Assembly (NCBI GenBank): GCA_022493055.1
Contig: CP092781.1
Coordinates: 1-64,000, forward strand
Direction: 5' to 3'
Length of the DNA: 64,000 bases
Source: Staphylococcus roterodami
Lineage (GTDB): Bacteria > Bacillota > Bacilli > Staphylococcales > Staphylococcaceae
Under the pieces are notes generated by a model, which made no database searches, was not told the origin of the DNA, and saw only the letters and a program-made list of their open reading frames with translations. Position 1 is the stretch's first letter; each line of letters begins with the position of its first letter. Below are positions 14,684-25,007 of this stretch, in pieces. The translations under genes were made by a program, and so were the position numbers.

Positions 14684-15379
14684 ATGACATCGCATTTAAG
14701 TTTTAGGCAAGGCATAAAAGAATGTATTCCTACTTTGTTGGGATATGCAGGTGTTGGTATTTCATTTGGCATTGTAGCTGCATCACAAAATTTTAGTATT
14801 TTAGAAATTACATTGTTATGTCTTATTATATATGCTGGTGCCGCTCAGTTTATTATGTGCGCGTTGTATATTGCAGGAACGCCAATATCAGCGATTGTAT
14901 TAACTGCATTCATTGTAAATTCTAGAATGTTTCTCTTAAGTATGTCGCTTGCGCCAAACTTCAAATCATATGGGTTTTGGAATCGTATAGGATTAGGTTC
15001 ATTAGTAACTGATGAAACATTTGGTGTAGCTATTACACCTTATTTAAAAGGAGAACCTATCAATGATCGATGGCTGCACGGTCTGAATATAACGGCATAT
15101 TTATTTTGGACAGTTTCATGTGTTGCCGGTGCTTTATTTGGAAAATATATTTCAAACCCGCAAGCATTAGGGCTAGACTTTGCTATCACAGCTATGTTTA
15201 TCTTTTTGGCAATTGCACAATTCGAATCAATCACTAAGTCACGATTAAGAATATACATTGTATTAGTTATTGTAGTAATTGTAATGATGTTATCTTTAAG
15301 CATATTTATGCCTTCTTACCTTGCTATTTTATTTGCGGCAACAATTGCGGCTGCGTTAGGAGTGATGATGGAACGATGA
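14684..15379 (+). CDS. azlC: AzlC-family branched-chain amino acid exporter, large subunit
   Basis: A membrane permease subunit, 231 residues. The AzlC family, with AzlD, exports branched-chain amino acids and analogues such as azaleucine. The family signature is visible: FRQGIKECIPTLLGYAGVGISFG at the N-terminus, then YAGAAQFIMCAL and NSRMFLLSMSL. There are several hydrophobic segments and a characteristic LVTDETFGV stretch in mid-protein. GGGGGG precedes the ATG. The stop overlaps the azlD start (ATGA), indicating coupling. Substrate is inferred from family. Confidence 0.88.
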   Translation: MTSHLSFRQGIKECIPTLLGYAGVGISFGIVAASQNFSILEITLLCLIIYAGAAQFIMCALYIAGTPISAIVLTAFIVNSRMFLLSMSLAPNFKSYGFWNRIGLGSLVTDETFGVAITPYLKGEPINDRWLHGLNITAYLFWTVSCVAGALFGKYISNPQALGLDFAITAMFIFLAIAQFESITKSRLRIYIVLVIVVIVMMLSLSIFMPSYLAILFAATIAAALGVMMER

Positions 15380-15693
15380 CAACAAATATGAATATGTTAA
15401 TACTTATTTTATTGTGCGGTATCGTAACGCTACTAATTCGAATCATTCCTTTTATCATGATTTCTAAAGTACAGTTACCAGATGTCGTTGTTCGATGGCT
15501 TTCATTTATACCTATTACATTATTTACGGCACTGGTCATCGATAGTATCATTCAACAAACACCACATAGCGATGGATATACACTGAATATACCTTATATT
15601 ATTGCGTTAATACCTACTGTTATTTTATCAATAATTACACGCAGTTTAACTATTACAATTATTAGTGGGATTATTATCATGGCAAGACACTAA
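15376..15693 (+). CDS. azlD: AzlD-family branched-chain amino acid exporter, small subunit
   Basis: A 105-residue membrane protein with about four hydrophobic segments. It overlaps azlC by four bases, the standard azlCD pairing. The motif TLLIRIIPF near the N-terminus and LSFIPITLFTALV are typical of the AzlD family. It probably forms a two-subunit exporter with AzlC. Confidence 0.85.
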   Translation: MTTNMNMLILILLCGIVTLLIRIIPFIMISKVQLPDVVVRWLSFIPITLFTALVIDSIIQQTPHSDGYTLNIPYIIALIPTVILSIITRSLTITIISGIIIMARH

Positions 15694-15917
15694 GATTTTT
15701 CTTTTAAAAATACTTTAAAATCATTGAACAGATATTTAAACTTAGGTAAACTGATATTAATCAGAAAATTCTGATATACAAATTGTTTATAGCAATTTGG
15801 GAAATTGTACATATCAAACAATTTAGCTAATCTTATGATTTTGATAACAATGTTTTTCAAACGATAAAAAGTAATTCATGATTTAAACTCAACTAAACAC
15901 ATAACAATTTCATATGT

Positions 15918-16055
15918 CTTATTGTGAGAAGTTGAGGGACTTGGCCCTGTGATACTTCAGCAACCGACTTTATAGCACGGTGCTAAAACCAACGAGTTAC
16001 TCGAATGATAAGTATATAAACTTCTTACTTTTCAATAGGGTAAGAAGTTTTTTAT
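15918..16055 (+). ncRNA. SAM-I (S-box) riboswitch with terminator, upstream of metX
   Basis: S-box aptamer: P1 pairs CTTAT (15918-15922) with ATAAG (16008-16012). The core carries the conserved GAGGGAC-TTGGCCC and CAGCAACC segments. It is followed by the expression platform, a terminator with stem AAACTTCTTAC (16018-16028) / GTAAGAAGTTT (16040-16050) and a T-run. SAM binding should terminate transcription before metX, linking it to methionine supply. Confidence 0.93.
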
Positions 16056-16072
16056 TTAAGGAGGAAAGGACA

Positions 16073-17041
16073 ATGACAAATTACACAGTAGATACTTTAA
16101 ATTTAGGGGAATTTATAACAGAATCTGGGGAAGTCATAGATAATTTACGTTTACGATACGAACATGTAGGTTATTATGGACAACCATTAGTTGTAGTTTG
16201 TCATGCATTAACCGGTAATCATTTAACATATGGTACTGATGATAATCCTGGATGGTGGCGAGAAATTATTGATGGTGGATATGTGCCCATCAATGACTAT
16301 CAATTTTTAACCTTTGATGTCATTGGGAGTCCGTTTGGCTCAAGTTCACCTTTGAACGATGCTCATTTTCCTAAAAAACTAACATTACGAGATATCGTTA
16401 GAGCTAACGAATTAGGTATTCGAGCACTTGGATATGACAAGATTAATATATTAATAGGTGGGAGCCTTGGCGGTATGCAAGCAATGGAATTATTGTATAA
16501 TCAACAATTTCAAGTAGATAAAGCTATCATTCTCGCTGCTACTAGTAGAACTTCATCATATAGCAGAGCTTTCAATGAAATTGCAAGACAAGCGATTCAT
16601 CTTGGTGGTAAAGAAGGATTGAGTATTGCACGTCAGTTAGGTTTTTTGACATATCGGTCATCTAAAAGTTACGATGAACGTTTCACACCCGAAGAAGTCG
16701 TAGCATATCAACAACATCAAGGTAATAAATTTAAAGAGCGTTTCGACTTGAATTGCTATTTGACGCTGCTTGATGTTTTAGACAGCCACAACATTGACCG
16801 CGGTCGTACTGATGTAACGCATGTTTTTAACAATTTAGAAACAAAAGTGTTAACAATGGGATTTATTGATGATTTATTATATCCAGATGATCAAGTACGC
16901 GCCTTAGGTGAACGATTTAAATATCATCGTCATTTCTTTGTACCTGATAACGTAGGGCACGATGGATTCCTACTAAATTTTAATACGTGGGCACCTAATT
17001 TATATCATTTTTTAAATTTAAAGCATTTCAAACGTAAGTAA
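16073..17041 (+). CDS. metX: Homoserine O-acetyltransferase (MetX-type alpha/beta hydrolase fold)
   Basis: Acylates L-homoserine for methionine synthesis. The 322-residue alpha/beta-hydrolase-fold protein has the family entry VVCHALTGNHLTYG, the nucleophile S131 in GGSLGGMQAM, and a C-terminal VGHDGFLL supplying the catalytic histidine; the acid is probably the DDLLYP region. Start ATG 16073 follows AAGGAGG. A longer frame from 15980 runs through the riboswitch terminator and is not credible. Control by the SAM riboswitch supports the methionine role. Acetyl rather than succinyl specificity is assumed from family usage in staphylococci. Confidence 0.92.
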   Translation: MTNYTVDTLNLGEFITESGEVIDNLRLRYEHVGYYGQPLVVVCHALTGNHLTYGTDDNPGWWREIIDGGYVPINDYQFLTFDVIGSPFGSSSPLNDAHFPKKLTLRDIVRANELGIRALGYDKINILIGGSLGGMQAMELLYNQQFQVDKAIILAATSRTSSYSRAFNEIARQAIHLGGKEGLSIARQLGFLTYRSSKSYDERFTPEEVVAYQQHQGNKFKERFDLNCYLTLLDVLDSHNIDRGRTDVTHVFNNLETKVLTMGFIDDLLYPDDQVRALGERFKYHRHFFVPDNVGHDGFLLNFNTWAPNLYHFLNLKHFKRK

Positions 17042-17341
17042 TAGCATTTCGTTTTTTCTTAAAAATGAGACTTCTAAACTATAAATACTATATTTGAAAA
17101 AATTTAAAGAAGTGACTGTATCTAAAATGCGGTATCGTTATTGTTAAACATAGAAGCATAACGGCTTTAAAGGAGATGTCATAAAGACATTATAACAATC
17201 TATATGGCATGAGTTGTTAGTTACAAAATAAGAAAAATAGTAATCAATTAAATGTGATAGAAAGATATAACCTATAAATTGTTAATTTCTATTAAAGAGG
17301 TTAAAATAATAGCTATAGTTAAAAATATGGGAGTGGCTTAT
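17042..17341. other. Intergenic region metX-DUF2232 gene
   Basis: About 300 AT-rich bases with a small hairpin (ATGTC / GACAT near 17176) and no clear ORF. It probably holds the promoter for the gdpP operon. Confidence 0.4.
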
Positions 17342-18265
17342 GTGTTTTCAAAAATACAACCTAAAGCAACAATGATTGCAACAATAATGTTGATATTTGT
17401 CGCTTTAGCTTTATATCAAATGCCTGGTTTAGGACTAGTATTTTCATTATTTGCAACCATACCAGGTATCATTTTATGGAATAAATCAACACAATCTTTT
17501 GGAATTAGTGCACTTATTACAGTGATTATAACAACTATTCTAGGTAATACTTTCGTGTTAAGTGCTATTATATTAGTCTTAATCGCAAGTTTAATTATCG
17601 GTCAATTATTAAAAGAAAAGACATCTAAAGAGAGAATTTTATACGTAACAACTGTAGCGATGAGTTTGATTTCATTAATCGCATTCATGTTACTTCAAAC
17701 GTTCGGGAAAATTCCTTCCTCAGCAAGCTTAGTAAAACCTTTCAAACAATCACTTCATGAAGTGATTACGATGAGTGGCGTCGATGCAAATATGACCCAA
17801 ATACTAGAAGAAGGGTTTAGACAAGCGACCGTTCAATTACCTGGTTTCATCATTATCATTACATTTTTTATTGTCTTAATTAACTTAATCGTTACATTTC
17901 CGATTTTACGAAAATTTAAAATCGCAACACCAGTGTTTAAGCCACTTTTCGCATGGCAAATGAGCGGGATTTTATTATGGATATATATTATTGTACTTGT
18001 ATGCTTGTTATTTACAAGTCAACCAAGTGTGTTCCAGAGCATACTTTTAAACTTCCAACTTGTGTTATCATTAGTGATGTATATTCAAGGTTTAAGTGTT
18101 ATTCATTTCTTTGGTAAAGCGAAAGGTTTGCCGAATGCAGTAACGATTTTACTATTGATTATCGGTACATTATTGTCACCTACGACACATATTGTAGGAT
18201 TACTTGGTGTTATCGATTTAAGTTTGAATTTGAAGCGAATCATGAAAAATAATTCTAAAAAGTGA
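17342..18265 (+). CDS. DUF2232 (YybS-like) integral membrane protein
   Basis: A multi-pass membrane protein of 307 residues with about eight hydrophobic segments, matching the YybS/DUF2232 family that precedes gdpP and rplI in many firmicutes. Function unknown. GGGAG at 17329-17333 is eight bases before GTG 17342 (MFSKIQP), so I choose that start although the frame opens at 17279. There are 14 bases between its stop and the gdpP ATG, so the two are probably co-transcribed and perhaps functionally linked at the membrane. Confidence 0.82.
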   Translation: MFSKIQPKATMIATIMLIFVALALYQMPGLGLVFSLFATIPGIILWNKSTQSFGISALITVIITTILGNTFVLSAIILVLIASLIIGQLLKEKTSKERILYVTTVAMSLISLIAFMLLQTFGKIPSSASLVKPFKQSLHEVITMSGVDANMTQILEEGFRQATVQLPGFIIIITFFIVLINLIVTFPILRKFKIATPVFKPLFAWQMSGILLWIYIIVLVCLLFTSQPSVFQSILLNFQLVLSLVMYIQGLSVIHFFGKAKGLPNAVTILLLIIGTLLSPTTHIVGLLGVIDLSLNLKRIMKNNSKK

Positions 18266-18279
18266 ATAGAGGTGGAATA

Positions 18280-20247
18280 ATGAATCGGCAGTCCACTAAG
18301 AAAGCTTTACTAATACCATTTCTCATCATGATTATTACAGCAATTGTTTTAATGGGTGTATGGTTTATCTTTAATAGTCTTATAGCATTAATTGCATCTA
18401 TCGTTCTTGTCGTGATGATTATCGTTAGTGTCATTTTATTTAGACAAGCTTTAATGAAAATGGATAATTATGTAGATGATTTGAGTGCGCAAATTTCAAC
18501 AACGAATAATAAAGCAATCAAACATTTACCAATAGGTATTATCGTTTTAGATGAAAATGACCATATCGAATGGGTTAACCAATTCATGACGGATCATATG
18601 GAAGCAAATGTTATTTCAGAATCTGTGAATGAAGTATTTCCTAACATTTTAAAGCAATTAGATAGAGTGAAGTCTGTTGAAATAGAATATAATCAGTATC
18701 ATTTCCAAGTGCGTTATTCAGAGCATGATCACTGTCTCTATTTCTTTGATATAACTGAACAAGTACAAACAAATGAATTATATGAGAACTCTAAACCGAT
18801 TATTGCGACATTATTTTTAGATAACTACGATGAGATTACGCAAAATATGAATGATACACAGCGTTCGGAAATTAACTCTATGGTAACGCGTGTGATTAGT
18901 CGATGGGCGACAGAATACAACATATTCTTTAAAAGATATAGTTCAGATCAATTTGTAGCATATTTAAATCAAAAAATATTAGCGGATTTAGAAGAGTCTA
19001 AATTTGATATTTTAAGTCAATTACGTGAAAAGAGTGTCGGTTATCGCGCTCAATTAACATTAAGTATCGGTGTTGGTGAAGGTACTGAAAACCTAATAGA
19101 TTTAGGTGAATTGTCTCAATCTGGATTAGACCTAGCATTAGGACGTGGTGGCGACCAAGTTGCTATTAAGAGTATTAATGGCAATGTCCGTTTCTACGGT
19201 GGTAAGACTGACCCGATGGAGAAACGTACGCGTGTAAGAGCGCGTGTTATCTCACATGCATTAAAAGATATCCTTGCAGAAGGTGACAAAGTCATTATTA
19301 TGGGACATAAACGTCCCGACTTAGATGCAATCGGTGCAGCAATTGGCGTATCTCGATTTGCGATGATGAATAATTTAGAAGCGTACATCGTATTAAATGA
19401 GTCGGATATTGATCCAACATTACGACGTGTTATGAACGAAATTGATAAAAAGCCAGAGTTAAGAGAGCGATTTATTACATCAGATGATGCTTGGGACATG
19501 ATGACATCTAAGACAACGGTAGTGATTGTTGATACACATAAACCGGAGCTTGTTTTAGATGAAAATGTCTTAAATAAAGCGAACCGTAAAGTCGTTATTG
19601 ATCATCATAGACGTGGAGAAAGCTTTATTTCTAATCCGTTGTTGGTCTATATGGAACCATATGCAAGTTCAACAGCTGAACTTGTAACAGAATTACTGGA
19701 ATATCAACCAACAGAGCAACGTTTAACACGTCTTGAATCAACTGTAATGTATGCAGGTATCATTGTAGATACAAGAAACTTCACATTACGAACAGGTTCA
19801 AGAACGTTTGATGCAGCAAGTTATTTACGTGCTCATGGGGCAGATACGATTTTAACCCAACATTTCTTAAAGGATGATGTGGATACGTACATTAATCGAT
19901 CTGAACTTATTCGAACAGTGAAAGTTGAAGATAATGGTATAGCCATTGCCCATGGTTCAGAAGATAAAATTTATCATCCAGTAACAGTTGCGCAAGCGGC
20001 AGATGAACTGTTAAGTTTAGAAGGTATAGAAGCATCGTATGTTGTTGCGAGACGTGAAGATAATTTGATAGGTATATCAGCACGCTCACTCGGTTCAGTA
20101 AATGTCCAGTTAACAATGGAAGCACTTGGTGGCGGTGGGCATTTAACTAATGCTGCAACACAACTTAAAGGTGTTACAGTTGAACAAGCGATAGCACAAT
20201 TACAACAAGCAATTACAGAACAATTAAGTAGGAGTGAAGATGCATGA
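18280..20247 (+). CDS. gdpP: Cyclic-di-AMP phosphodiesterase GdpP
   Basis: Membrane-bound enzyme hydrolysing c-di-AMP to pApA, which controls turgor, cell-wall strength and beta-lactam tolerance. Layout of the 655 residues: two transmembrane helices (about 10-60), a degenerate PAS domain (about 80-150), a degenerate GGDEF domain (about 170-300), then the DHH/DHHA1 catalytic part. That part has [10 protein letters not shown] near 345, the metal motif D441-H442-H443 and a C-terminal [18 protein letters not shown] precedes ATG 18280. Its stop overlaps the rplI start (ATGA). No truncation of the type selected by beta-lactams is present. Confidence 0.96.
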   Translation: MNRQSTKKALLIPFLIMIITAIVLMGVWFIFNSLIALIASIVLVVMIIVSVILFRQALMKMDNYVDDLSAQISTTNNKAIKHLPIGIIVLDENDHIEWVNQFMTDHMEANVISESVNEVFPNILKQLDRVKSVEIEYNQYHFQVRYSEHDHCLYFFDITEQVQTNELYENSKPIIATLFLDNYDEITQNMNDTQRSEINSMVTRVISRWATEYNIFFKRYSSDQFVAYLNQKILADLEESKFDILSQLREKSVGYRAQLTLSIGVGEGTENLIDLGELSQSGLDLALGRGGDQVAIKSINGNVRFYGGKTDPMEKRTRVRARVISHALKDILAEGDKVIIMGHKRPDLDAIGAAIGVSRFAMMNNLEAYIVLNESDIDPTLRRVMNEIDKKPELRERFITSDDAWDMMTSKTTVVIVDTHKPELVLDENVLNKANRKVVIDHHRRGESFISNPLLVYMEPYASSTAELVTELLEYQPTEQRLTRLESTVMYAGIIVDTRNFTLRTGSRTFDAASYLRAHGADTILTQHFLKDDVDTYINRSELIRTVKVEDNGIAIAHGSEDKIYHPVTVAQAADELLSLEGIEASYVVARREDNLIGISARSLGSVNVQLTMEALGGGGHLTNAATQLKGVTVEQAIAQLQQAITEQLSRSEDA

Positions 20248-20690
20248 AAGTAATTTTTACACAAGACGTTAAAGGTAAAGGTAAAAAAGGTGAAGTTAAA
20301 GAAGTACCAGTAGGTTATGCAAATAACTTCTTATTGAAAAAGAATTATGCTGTCGAAGCAACACCAGGTAACCTTAAACAATTAGAGTTACAGAGAAAAC
20401 GTGCAAAAGAAGAAAGACAACAAGAAATTGAAGATGCTAAAGCATTAAAAGAAACATTATCAAATATCGAAGTTGAAGTATCAGCTAAAACTGGTGAAGG
20501 CGGTAAGTTGTTTGGATCAGTAAGTACGAAACAAATTGCTGAAGCATTAAAAGCACAACACGATATTAAAATCGACAAACGTAAAATGGATTTACCAAAC
20601 GGAATCCATTCATTAGGATATACGAATGTACCAGTTAAATTGGATAAAGAAGTTGAAGGTACAATTCGCGTACACACAGTTGAACAATAA
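20244..20690 (+). CDS. rplI: 50S ribosomal protein L9
   Basis: Binds 23S rRNA at the base of the L1 stalk and helps keep reading frame. The 148 residues match the usual length. The N-terminal signature is [17 protein letters not shown], followed by [11 protein letters not shown], then a long charged helix (about 45-75) and the C-terminal rRNA-binding domain. It overlaps gdpP by four bases and lies 31 bases before dnaB. Confidence 0.97.
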   Translation: MKVIFTQDVKGKGKKGEVKEVPVGYANNFLLKKNYAVEATPGNLKQLELQRKRAKEERQQEIEDAKALKETLSNIEVEVSAKTGEGGKLFGSVSTKQIAEALKAQHDIKIDKRKMDLPNGIHSLGYTNVPVKLDKEVEGTIRVHTVEQ

Positions 20691-20721
20691 AGTTGGATTG
20701 AAATAAGAGGTGTAACCATTC

Positions 20722-22122
20722 ATGGATAGAATGTATGAGCAAAACCAAATGCCACATAGCAATGAAGCTGAACAGTCTGTCTTAGGTTCAATTATTATCG
20801 ATCCAGAATTGATTAATACTACTCAGGAAGTGTTGCTTCCTGAGTCGTTTTATAGGGGTGCCCATCAACATATTTTCCGTGCAATGATGCACTTAAATGA
20901 AGATAACAAAGAAATTGATGTTGTAACATTGATGGATCAGTTATCAAGTGAAGGTACGTTGAATGAAGCGGGTGGTCCGCAATATCTTGCAGAGTTATCT
21001 ACAAATGTACCAACGACACGAAATGTTCAGTATTACACGGACATTGTTTCTAAGCATTCATTAAAACGTAGATTGATTCAGACTGCAGATAGTATTGCCA
21101 ATGATGGATATAATGATGAACTTGAACTAGATGCGATATTAAGTGATGCAGAACGCCGTATTTTAGAGCTATCATCTTCTCGAGAAAGTGATGGCTTTAA
21201 AGATATTCGTGACGTGTTGGGACAAGTATATGAAACAGCTGAAGAGCTTGATCAAAATAGCGGTCAAACGCCAGGTATCCCTACAGGATATCGAGATTTA
21301 GACCAAATGACAGCTGGGTTTAACCGTAATGATTTAATTATCCTTGCAGCGCGTCCGTCTGTAGGTAAGACTGCGTTCGCACTTAACATCGCACAAAAAG
21401 TTGCAACACACGAAGATATGTATACAGTTGGTATTTTCTCGCTAGAGATGGGTGCCGATCAGTTAGCAACACGTATGATTTGTAGTTCTGGTAATGTTGA
21501 CTCGAACCGTTTAAGAACAGGTACTATGACTGAGGAAGACTGGAGTCGATTCACGATTGCTGTCGGTAAATTGTCGCGTACGAAGATATTTATCGACGAT
21601 ACGCCAGGTATTCGAATTAATGATTTACGATCTAAGTGTCGTCGATTAAAACAAGAACATGGTTTAGACATGATTGTAATTGACTACTTACAGTTGATTC
21701 AAGGTAGTGGTTCACGTGCGTCCGATAACAGACAACAAGAAGTTTCTGAGATCTCTCGTACATTAAAAGCGTTAGCTCGTGAATTGGAATGTCCAGTTAT
21801 TGCACTGAGTCAGCTATCACGTGGTGTAGAACAACGACAAGATAAACGTCCAATGATGAGTGATATTCGTGAATCTGGTTCGATTGAGCAAGATGCCGAT
21901 ATCGTTGCATTCTTATATCGTGATGATTACTATAATCGTGGTGGCGATGAAGATGATGACGATGATAGTGGTTTCGAGCCACAAACTAATGATGAAAATG
22001 GTGAAATTGAAATCATCATTGCCAAGCAACGTAACGGTCCAACAGGAACAGTTAAGTTACACTTTATGAAACAATACAATAAATTTACAGATATCGATTA
22101 TGCACATGCCGATATGATGTAA
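20722..22122 (+). CDS. dnaB: Replicative DNA helicase DnaB (Bacillus DnaC type)
   Basis: Hexameric 5'-3' helicase that unwinds DNA at the fork. Its 466 residues have an N-terminal DnaG-interacting domain (about 1-150) and a RecA-like core with Walker A RPSVGKTA near 211, Walker B MIVIDYLQLI near 320 and the C-terminal RQGNGP-like region KQRNGPTG. It has an acidic aspartate run near 415. It starts MDRMYEQNQMPHSNEAEQS. Terminal gene of the gdpP-rplI-dnaB group. Confidence 0.97.
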   Translation: MDRMYEQNQMPHSNEAEQSVLGSIIIDPELINTTQEVLLPESFYRGAHQHIFRAMMHLNEDNKEIDVVTLMDQLSSEGTLNEAGGPQYLAELSTNVPTTRNVQYYTDIVSKHSLKRRLIQTADSIANDGYNDELELDAILSDAERRILELSSSRESDGFKDIRDVLGQVYETAEELDQNSGQTPGIPTGYRDLDQMTAGFNRNDLIILAARPSVGKTAFALNIAQKVATHEDMYTVGIFSLEMGADQLATRMICSSGNVDSNRLRTGTMTEEDWSRFTIAVGKLSRTKIFIDDTPGIRINDLRSKCRRLKQEHGLDMIVIDYLQLIQGSGSRASDNRQQEVSEISRTLKALARELECPVIALSQLSRGVEQRQDKRPMMSDIRESGSIEQDADIVAFLYRDDYYNRGGDEDDDDDSGFEPQTNDENGEIEIIIAKQRNGPTGTVKLHFMKQYNKFTDIDYAHADMM

Positions 22123-22132
22123 AAAAAGTTTT

Positions 22133-22178
22133 TACCGTACAATAATCATGTTTATGATAAAATTGTACGGTTTTTATT
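22133..22178 (+). terminator. Terminator after dnaB
   Basis: Stem ACCGTACAAT / ATTGTACGGT (22134-22143 and 22162-22171) with an 18-base loop, followed by T-rich sequence. Confidence 0.85.
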
Positions 22179-22318
22179 TTGTTCTGAATGCGTTGACATA
22201 TGTTAAGTTTGTGTATTGGAAATGACTTAAAAACACCATAAATATTGCTATAAAAGGGTTTTTGAAGCATTTTAACATATTTATGAAAATGATTTTTCTT
22301 TTAGAATGCAAGAAAATC

Positions 22319-22331
22319 AATGTTCGATTTT
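22319..22331 (-). promoter_or_regulatory. Candidate PurR box upstream of purA
   Basis: Matches the inverse PurBox consensus AWWGTTCGGWWWT at 12 of 13 positions. PurR operators normally hold two boxes; I do not see a convincing partner, so this is tentative. Confidence 0.3.
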
Positions 22332-22401
22332 TATTTGCATTATGGTCTCGATATTGGTAGAATATCAAATGGTTAAATGAGAAAAACTTGGAGGTGCTCA
22401 C

Positions 22402-23685
22402 ATGTCATCAATCGTAGTAGTTGGGACACAATGGGGAGACGAAGGAAAAGGAAAGATTACGGATTTCTTAGCAGAACAATCGGATGTTATCGCACGTTTT
22501 TCAGGTGGTAATAATGCAGGCCATACAATTCAATTTGGCGGAGAGACATATAAATTACATTTAGTACCATCTGGTATCTTTTATAAAGATAAATTAGCGG
22601 TAATCGGTAACGGTGTCGTTGTTGATCCAGTTGCACTATTAAAAGAATTAGACGGATTAAATGAACGTGGCATTCCTACAAGTAATTTACGTATTTCTAA
22701 TCGTGCGCAAGTGATTTTACCTTACCACTTAGCACAAGATGAATATGAAGAACGTTTACGTGGAGACAACAAAATTGGTACAACTAAAAAAGGTATCGGT
22801 CCAGCATATGTAGACAAAGTTCAACGTATCGGAATTCGTATGGCAGATTTACTTGAAAAAGAAACGTTTGAAAGATTATTGAAATCAAATATTGAATATA
22901 AACAAGCATATTTCAAAGGTATGTTTAATGAAACTTGCCCATCATTTGATGAAATCTTTGAAGAATACTATGCAGCAGGTCAACGCTTAAAAGAATTTGT
23001 AACAGATACATCAAAAATCTTAGACGATGCATTTGTAGCAGATGAAAAAGTACTTTTCGAAGGTGCGCAAGGTGTAATGTTAGATATCGACCACGGTACA
23101 TATCCATTCGTTACATCAAGTAATCCAATTGCAGGTAATGTTACTGTAGGTACAGGTGTAGGTCCAACATTCGTTTCCAAAGTAATTGGTGTATGTAAAG
23201 CTTATACATCACGTGTTGGTGATGGTCCATTCCCAACTGAATTATTCGATGAAGATGGACATCATATTAGAGAAGTTGGTCGTGAATACGGTACAACAAC
23301 AGGACGTCCACGTCGTGTAGGTTGGTTTGACTCAGTTGTATTACGTCACTCTCGTCGTGTAAGTGGTATTACAGATTTATCTATTAACTCTATCGATGTG
23401 TTAACTGGTTTAGACACAGTGAAAATCTGTACAGCTTATGAATTAGATGGTAAAGAAATTACTGAGTATCCAGCAAACTTAGATCAATTAAAACGTTGTA
23501 AACCAATCTTTGAAGAGTTACCAGGTTGGACAGAAGACGTAACAAGCGTACGTACTTTAGAAGAATTACCTGAAAATGCACGTAAATATTTAGAGCGTAT
23601 TTCTGAATTATGTAATGTACAAATTTCTATCTTCTCAGTTGGTCCAGATAGAGAACAAACAAACTTATTAAAAGAATTGTGGTAG
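22402..23685 (+). CDS. purA: Adenylosuccinate synthetase
   Basis: First step from IMP to AMP: IMP + aspartate + GTP give adenylosuccinate. The 427 residues match the family. The N-terminal [10 protein letters not shown] phosphate loop, GGNNAGHT, the [10 protein letters not shown] segment and the GTP-binding C-terminal region are all present, ending [14 protein letters not shown] precedes the ATG. Monocistronic between two terminators. Confidence 0.97.
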   Translation: MSSIVVVGTQWGDEGKGKITDFLAEQSDVIARFSGGNNAGHTIQFGGETYKLHLVPSGIFYKDKLAVIGNGVVVDPVALLKELDGLNERGIPTSNLRISNRAQVILPYHLAQDEYEERLRGDNKIGTTKKGIGPAYVDKVQRIGIRMADLLEKETFERLLKSNIEYKQAYFKGMFNETCPSFDEIFEEYYAAGQRLKEFVTDTSKILDDAFVADEKVLFEGAQGVMLDIDHGTYPFVTSSNPIAGNVTVGTGVGPTFVSKVIGVCKAYTSRVGDGPFPTELFDEDGHHIREVGREYGTTTGRPRRVGWFDSVVLRHSRRVSGITDLSINSIDVLTGLDTVKICTAYELDGKEITEYPANLDQLKRCKPIFEELPGWTEDVTSVRTLEELPENARKYLERISELCNVQISIFSVGPDREQTNLLKELW

Positions 23686-23724
23686 AACTTTATACAAGTA
23701 ATACACAATGATTATAAACGAATG

Positions 23725-23756
23725 AGCCTTCTATCTTTATTGGTAGGAGGCTTTTG
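23725..23756 (+). terminator. Terminator after purA
   Basis: Stem AGCCTTCTA / TAGGAGGCT (one G-U pair) followed by TTTTG. Confidence 0.8.
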
Positions 23757-23941
23757 TTATGTAAAATTGTGTATCAACTTGATTATTGAGATGGAAAGAA
23801 TTGTTTAAGTATAGGTGGTATTGCTTGTCATATATTAGAAGGTTCGACGTGAAAGTATTCAATGAAAATAAAATGAAATATTTAAATGTAAGAAATTTAG
23901 TATCGAAAATAACTATATAAAATGGCGTAGATGGAGGATAA

Positions 23942-23998
23942 ATGAAGATGATGAAAATGGAAAATTTTCAAAAAGAGCGTAAATTTTATAATAAATAG
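23942..23998 (+). CDS. Possible 18-codon peptide upstream of the tRNA genes
   Basis: ATG 23942 is well placed after GGAGG (23934-23938). It encodes 18 residues, rich in Met and Lys (MKMMKMENFQKERKFYNK), ending in TAG. No homologue is known to me. It sits in a 435-base gap that otherwise contains only the purA terminator and the tRNA promoter. It could be a real small protein, a leader or chance. Confidence 0.25.
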   Translation: MKMMKMENFQKERKFYNK

Positions 23999-24071
23999 AC
24001 TGCCAATAAAATGCAATTTTTCACTTATAACATAGTTCAAAAAATAATAGCAAAATTATGTAAAAAATATC

Positions 24072-24101
24072 TTGTCATGGTAAGTTTGGCTGTGCTATAA
24101 T
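24072..24101 (+). promoter_or_regulatory. Promoter of the tRNA-Glu/tRNA-Asp unit
   Basis: TTGTCA at 24072-24077 and TATAAT at 24096-24101, 18 bases apart, ending 20 bases before the tRNA-Glu gene. Confidence 0.8.
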
Positions 24102-24120
24102 CTATCTTGTGCTTAAGAAC

Positions 24121-24195
24121 GGCTCCTTGGTCAAGCGGTTAAGACACCGCCCTTTCACGGCGGTAACACGGGTTCGAGTCCCGTAGGAGTCACCA
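24121..24195 (+). tRNA. tRNA-Glu (anticodon TTC)
   Basis: Acceptor stem GGCTCCT / AGGAGTC, anticodon stem CCGCC / GGCGG around CTTTCAC (anticodon TTC), T-arm GGGTTCGAGTCCC, and an encoded CCA at 24193-24195. Confidence 0.96.
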
Positions 24196-24202
24196 TGTTT
24201 TA

Positions 24203-24275
24203 GGTCTCGTAGTGTAGCGGTTAACACGCCTGCCTGTCACGCAGGAGATCGCGGGTTCGATTCCCGTCGAGACCG
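24203..24275 (+). tRNA. tRNA-Asp (anticodon GTC)
   Basis: Acceptor stem GGTCTCG / CGAGACC with discriminator G, anticodon stem CCTGC / GCAGG around CTGTCAC (GTC), and T-arm CGGGTTCGATTCCCG. No CCA is encoded. It is seven bases after tRNA-Glu and shares its promoter. Confidence 0.96.
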
Positions 24276-24279
24276 TACA

Positions 24280-24309
24280 AATGCCTATCCAAGAGGATAG
24301 GCATTTTTT
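24280..24309 (+). terminator. Terminator of the tRNA unit
   Basis: Stem AATGCCTATCC / GGATAGGCATT around AAGA, followed by T-run. Confidence 0.9.
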
Positions 24310-24392
24310 TACGTTTAAAATTATATCAATTGAAGACAAATAAGCTTGAGACATAAATCAAGTTCTAGGCTCTATAATGTTATATTGGCAGT

Positions 24393-24505
24393 AGTTGACT
24401 GAACGAAAATGCGCTTGTAACAAGCTTTTTTCAATTCTAGTCAACCTTGCCGGGGTGGGACAACGAAATAAATTTTGTAAAAATATCATTTCTGTCCCAC
24501 TCCCA
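24393..24505. repeat. Nested hairpin intergenic repeat of staphylococcal type
   Basis: Three stacked structures. AGTTGACT (24393-24400) pairs with AGTCAACC (24439-24446), 7 of 8. Inside it, GCTTG-TAA-CAAGC followed by T6 (24413-24431) is a compact terminator-like hairpin. Then GTGGGACA (24455-24462) pairs with TGTCCCAC (24493-24500), with further pairing between. From memory, GTGGGACA...TGTCCCAC units of this kind are scattered between S. aureus genes. Confidence 0.6.
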
Positions 24506-25007
24506 TTTTATTTATAATGTATAAACTTCTGGTAATTCAGTTGCAATGTATTAAAGACAAATGTAGAACCCAAATTCTTTAATTAGATTACCATGTGCCT
24601 TTATTAACATACTTCTTCATAGTGATAGACCAAAAGAGCCCGTCTAACAAAAATATAATAGTATTTATTTTCCTCACATCCACACCAATAGGAACTATGA
24701 TTTTTTCGCACCTTTAATAATATAAAAATGATTTCGTGGTCATATTATAGGGAAAGACTAATTATTATCACAATACGCCGTGAGAAACTAATAAAAAATA
24801 TTAATATATAAGTTTATATTGGAAAATAGAATTAATAGCTTATAAATGGTAAATTATATAATAGGTTACTATACGTTATAAGACGGAAAATGCGCACAAT
24901 AACAAAAATAGTAAGCGACATCCTGTGATTTTTTACACAAACATAAACGATAAAGATCAAAAAATGATAAAATGATATTAATGATTTAAGAAAAGAGGTT
25001 TATGCAA
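24506..25007. other. Intergenic region upstream of walR
   Basis: About 500 AT-rich bases with no convincing ORF. It should contain the walRKHI promoter. I could not pick a -35/-10 pair with confidence, and I see no WalR-type tandem TGTWAH box. Confidence 0.4.

Noticed and set aside
15980..16072. Longer N-terminus for MetX starting at 15980
   Set aside because: It would translate through the SAM riboswitch and its terminator; AAGGAGG places the start at 16073.
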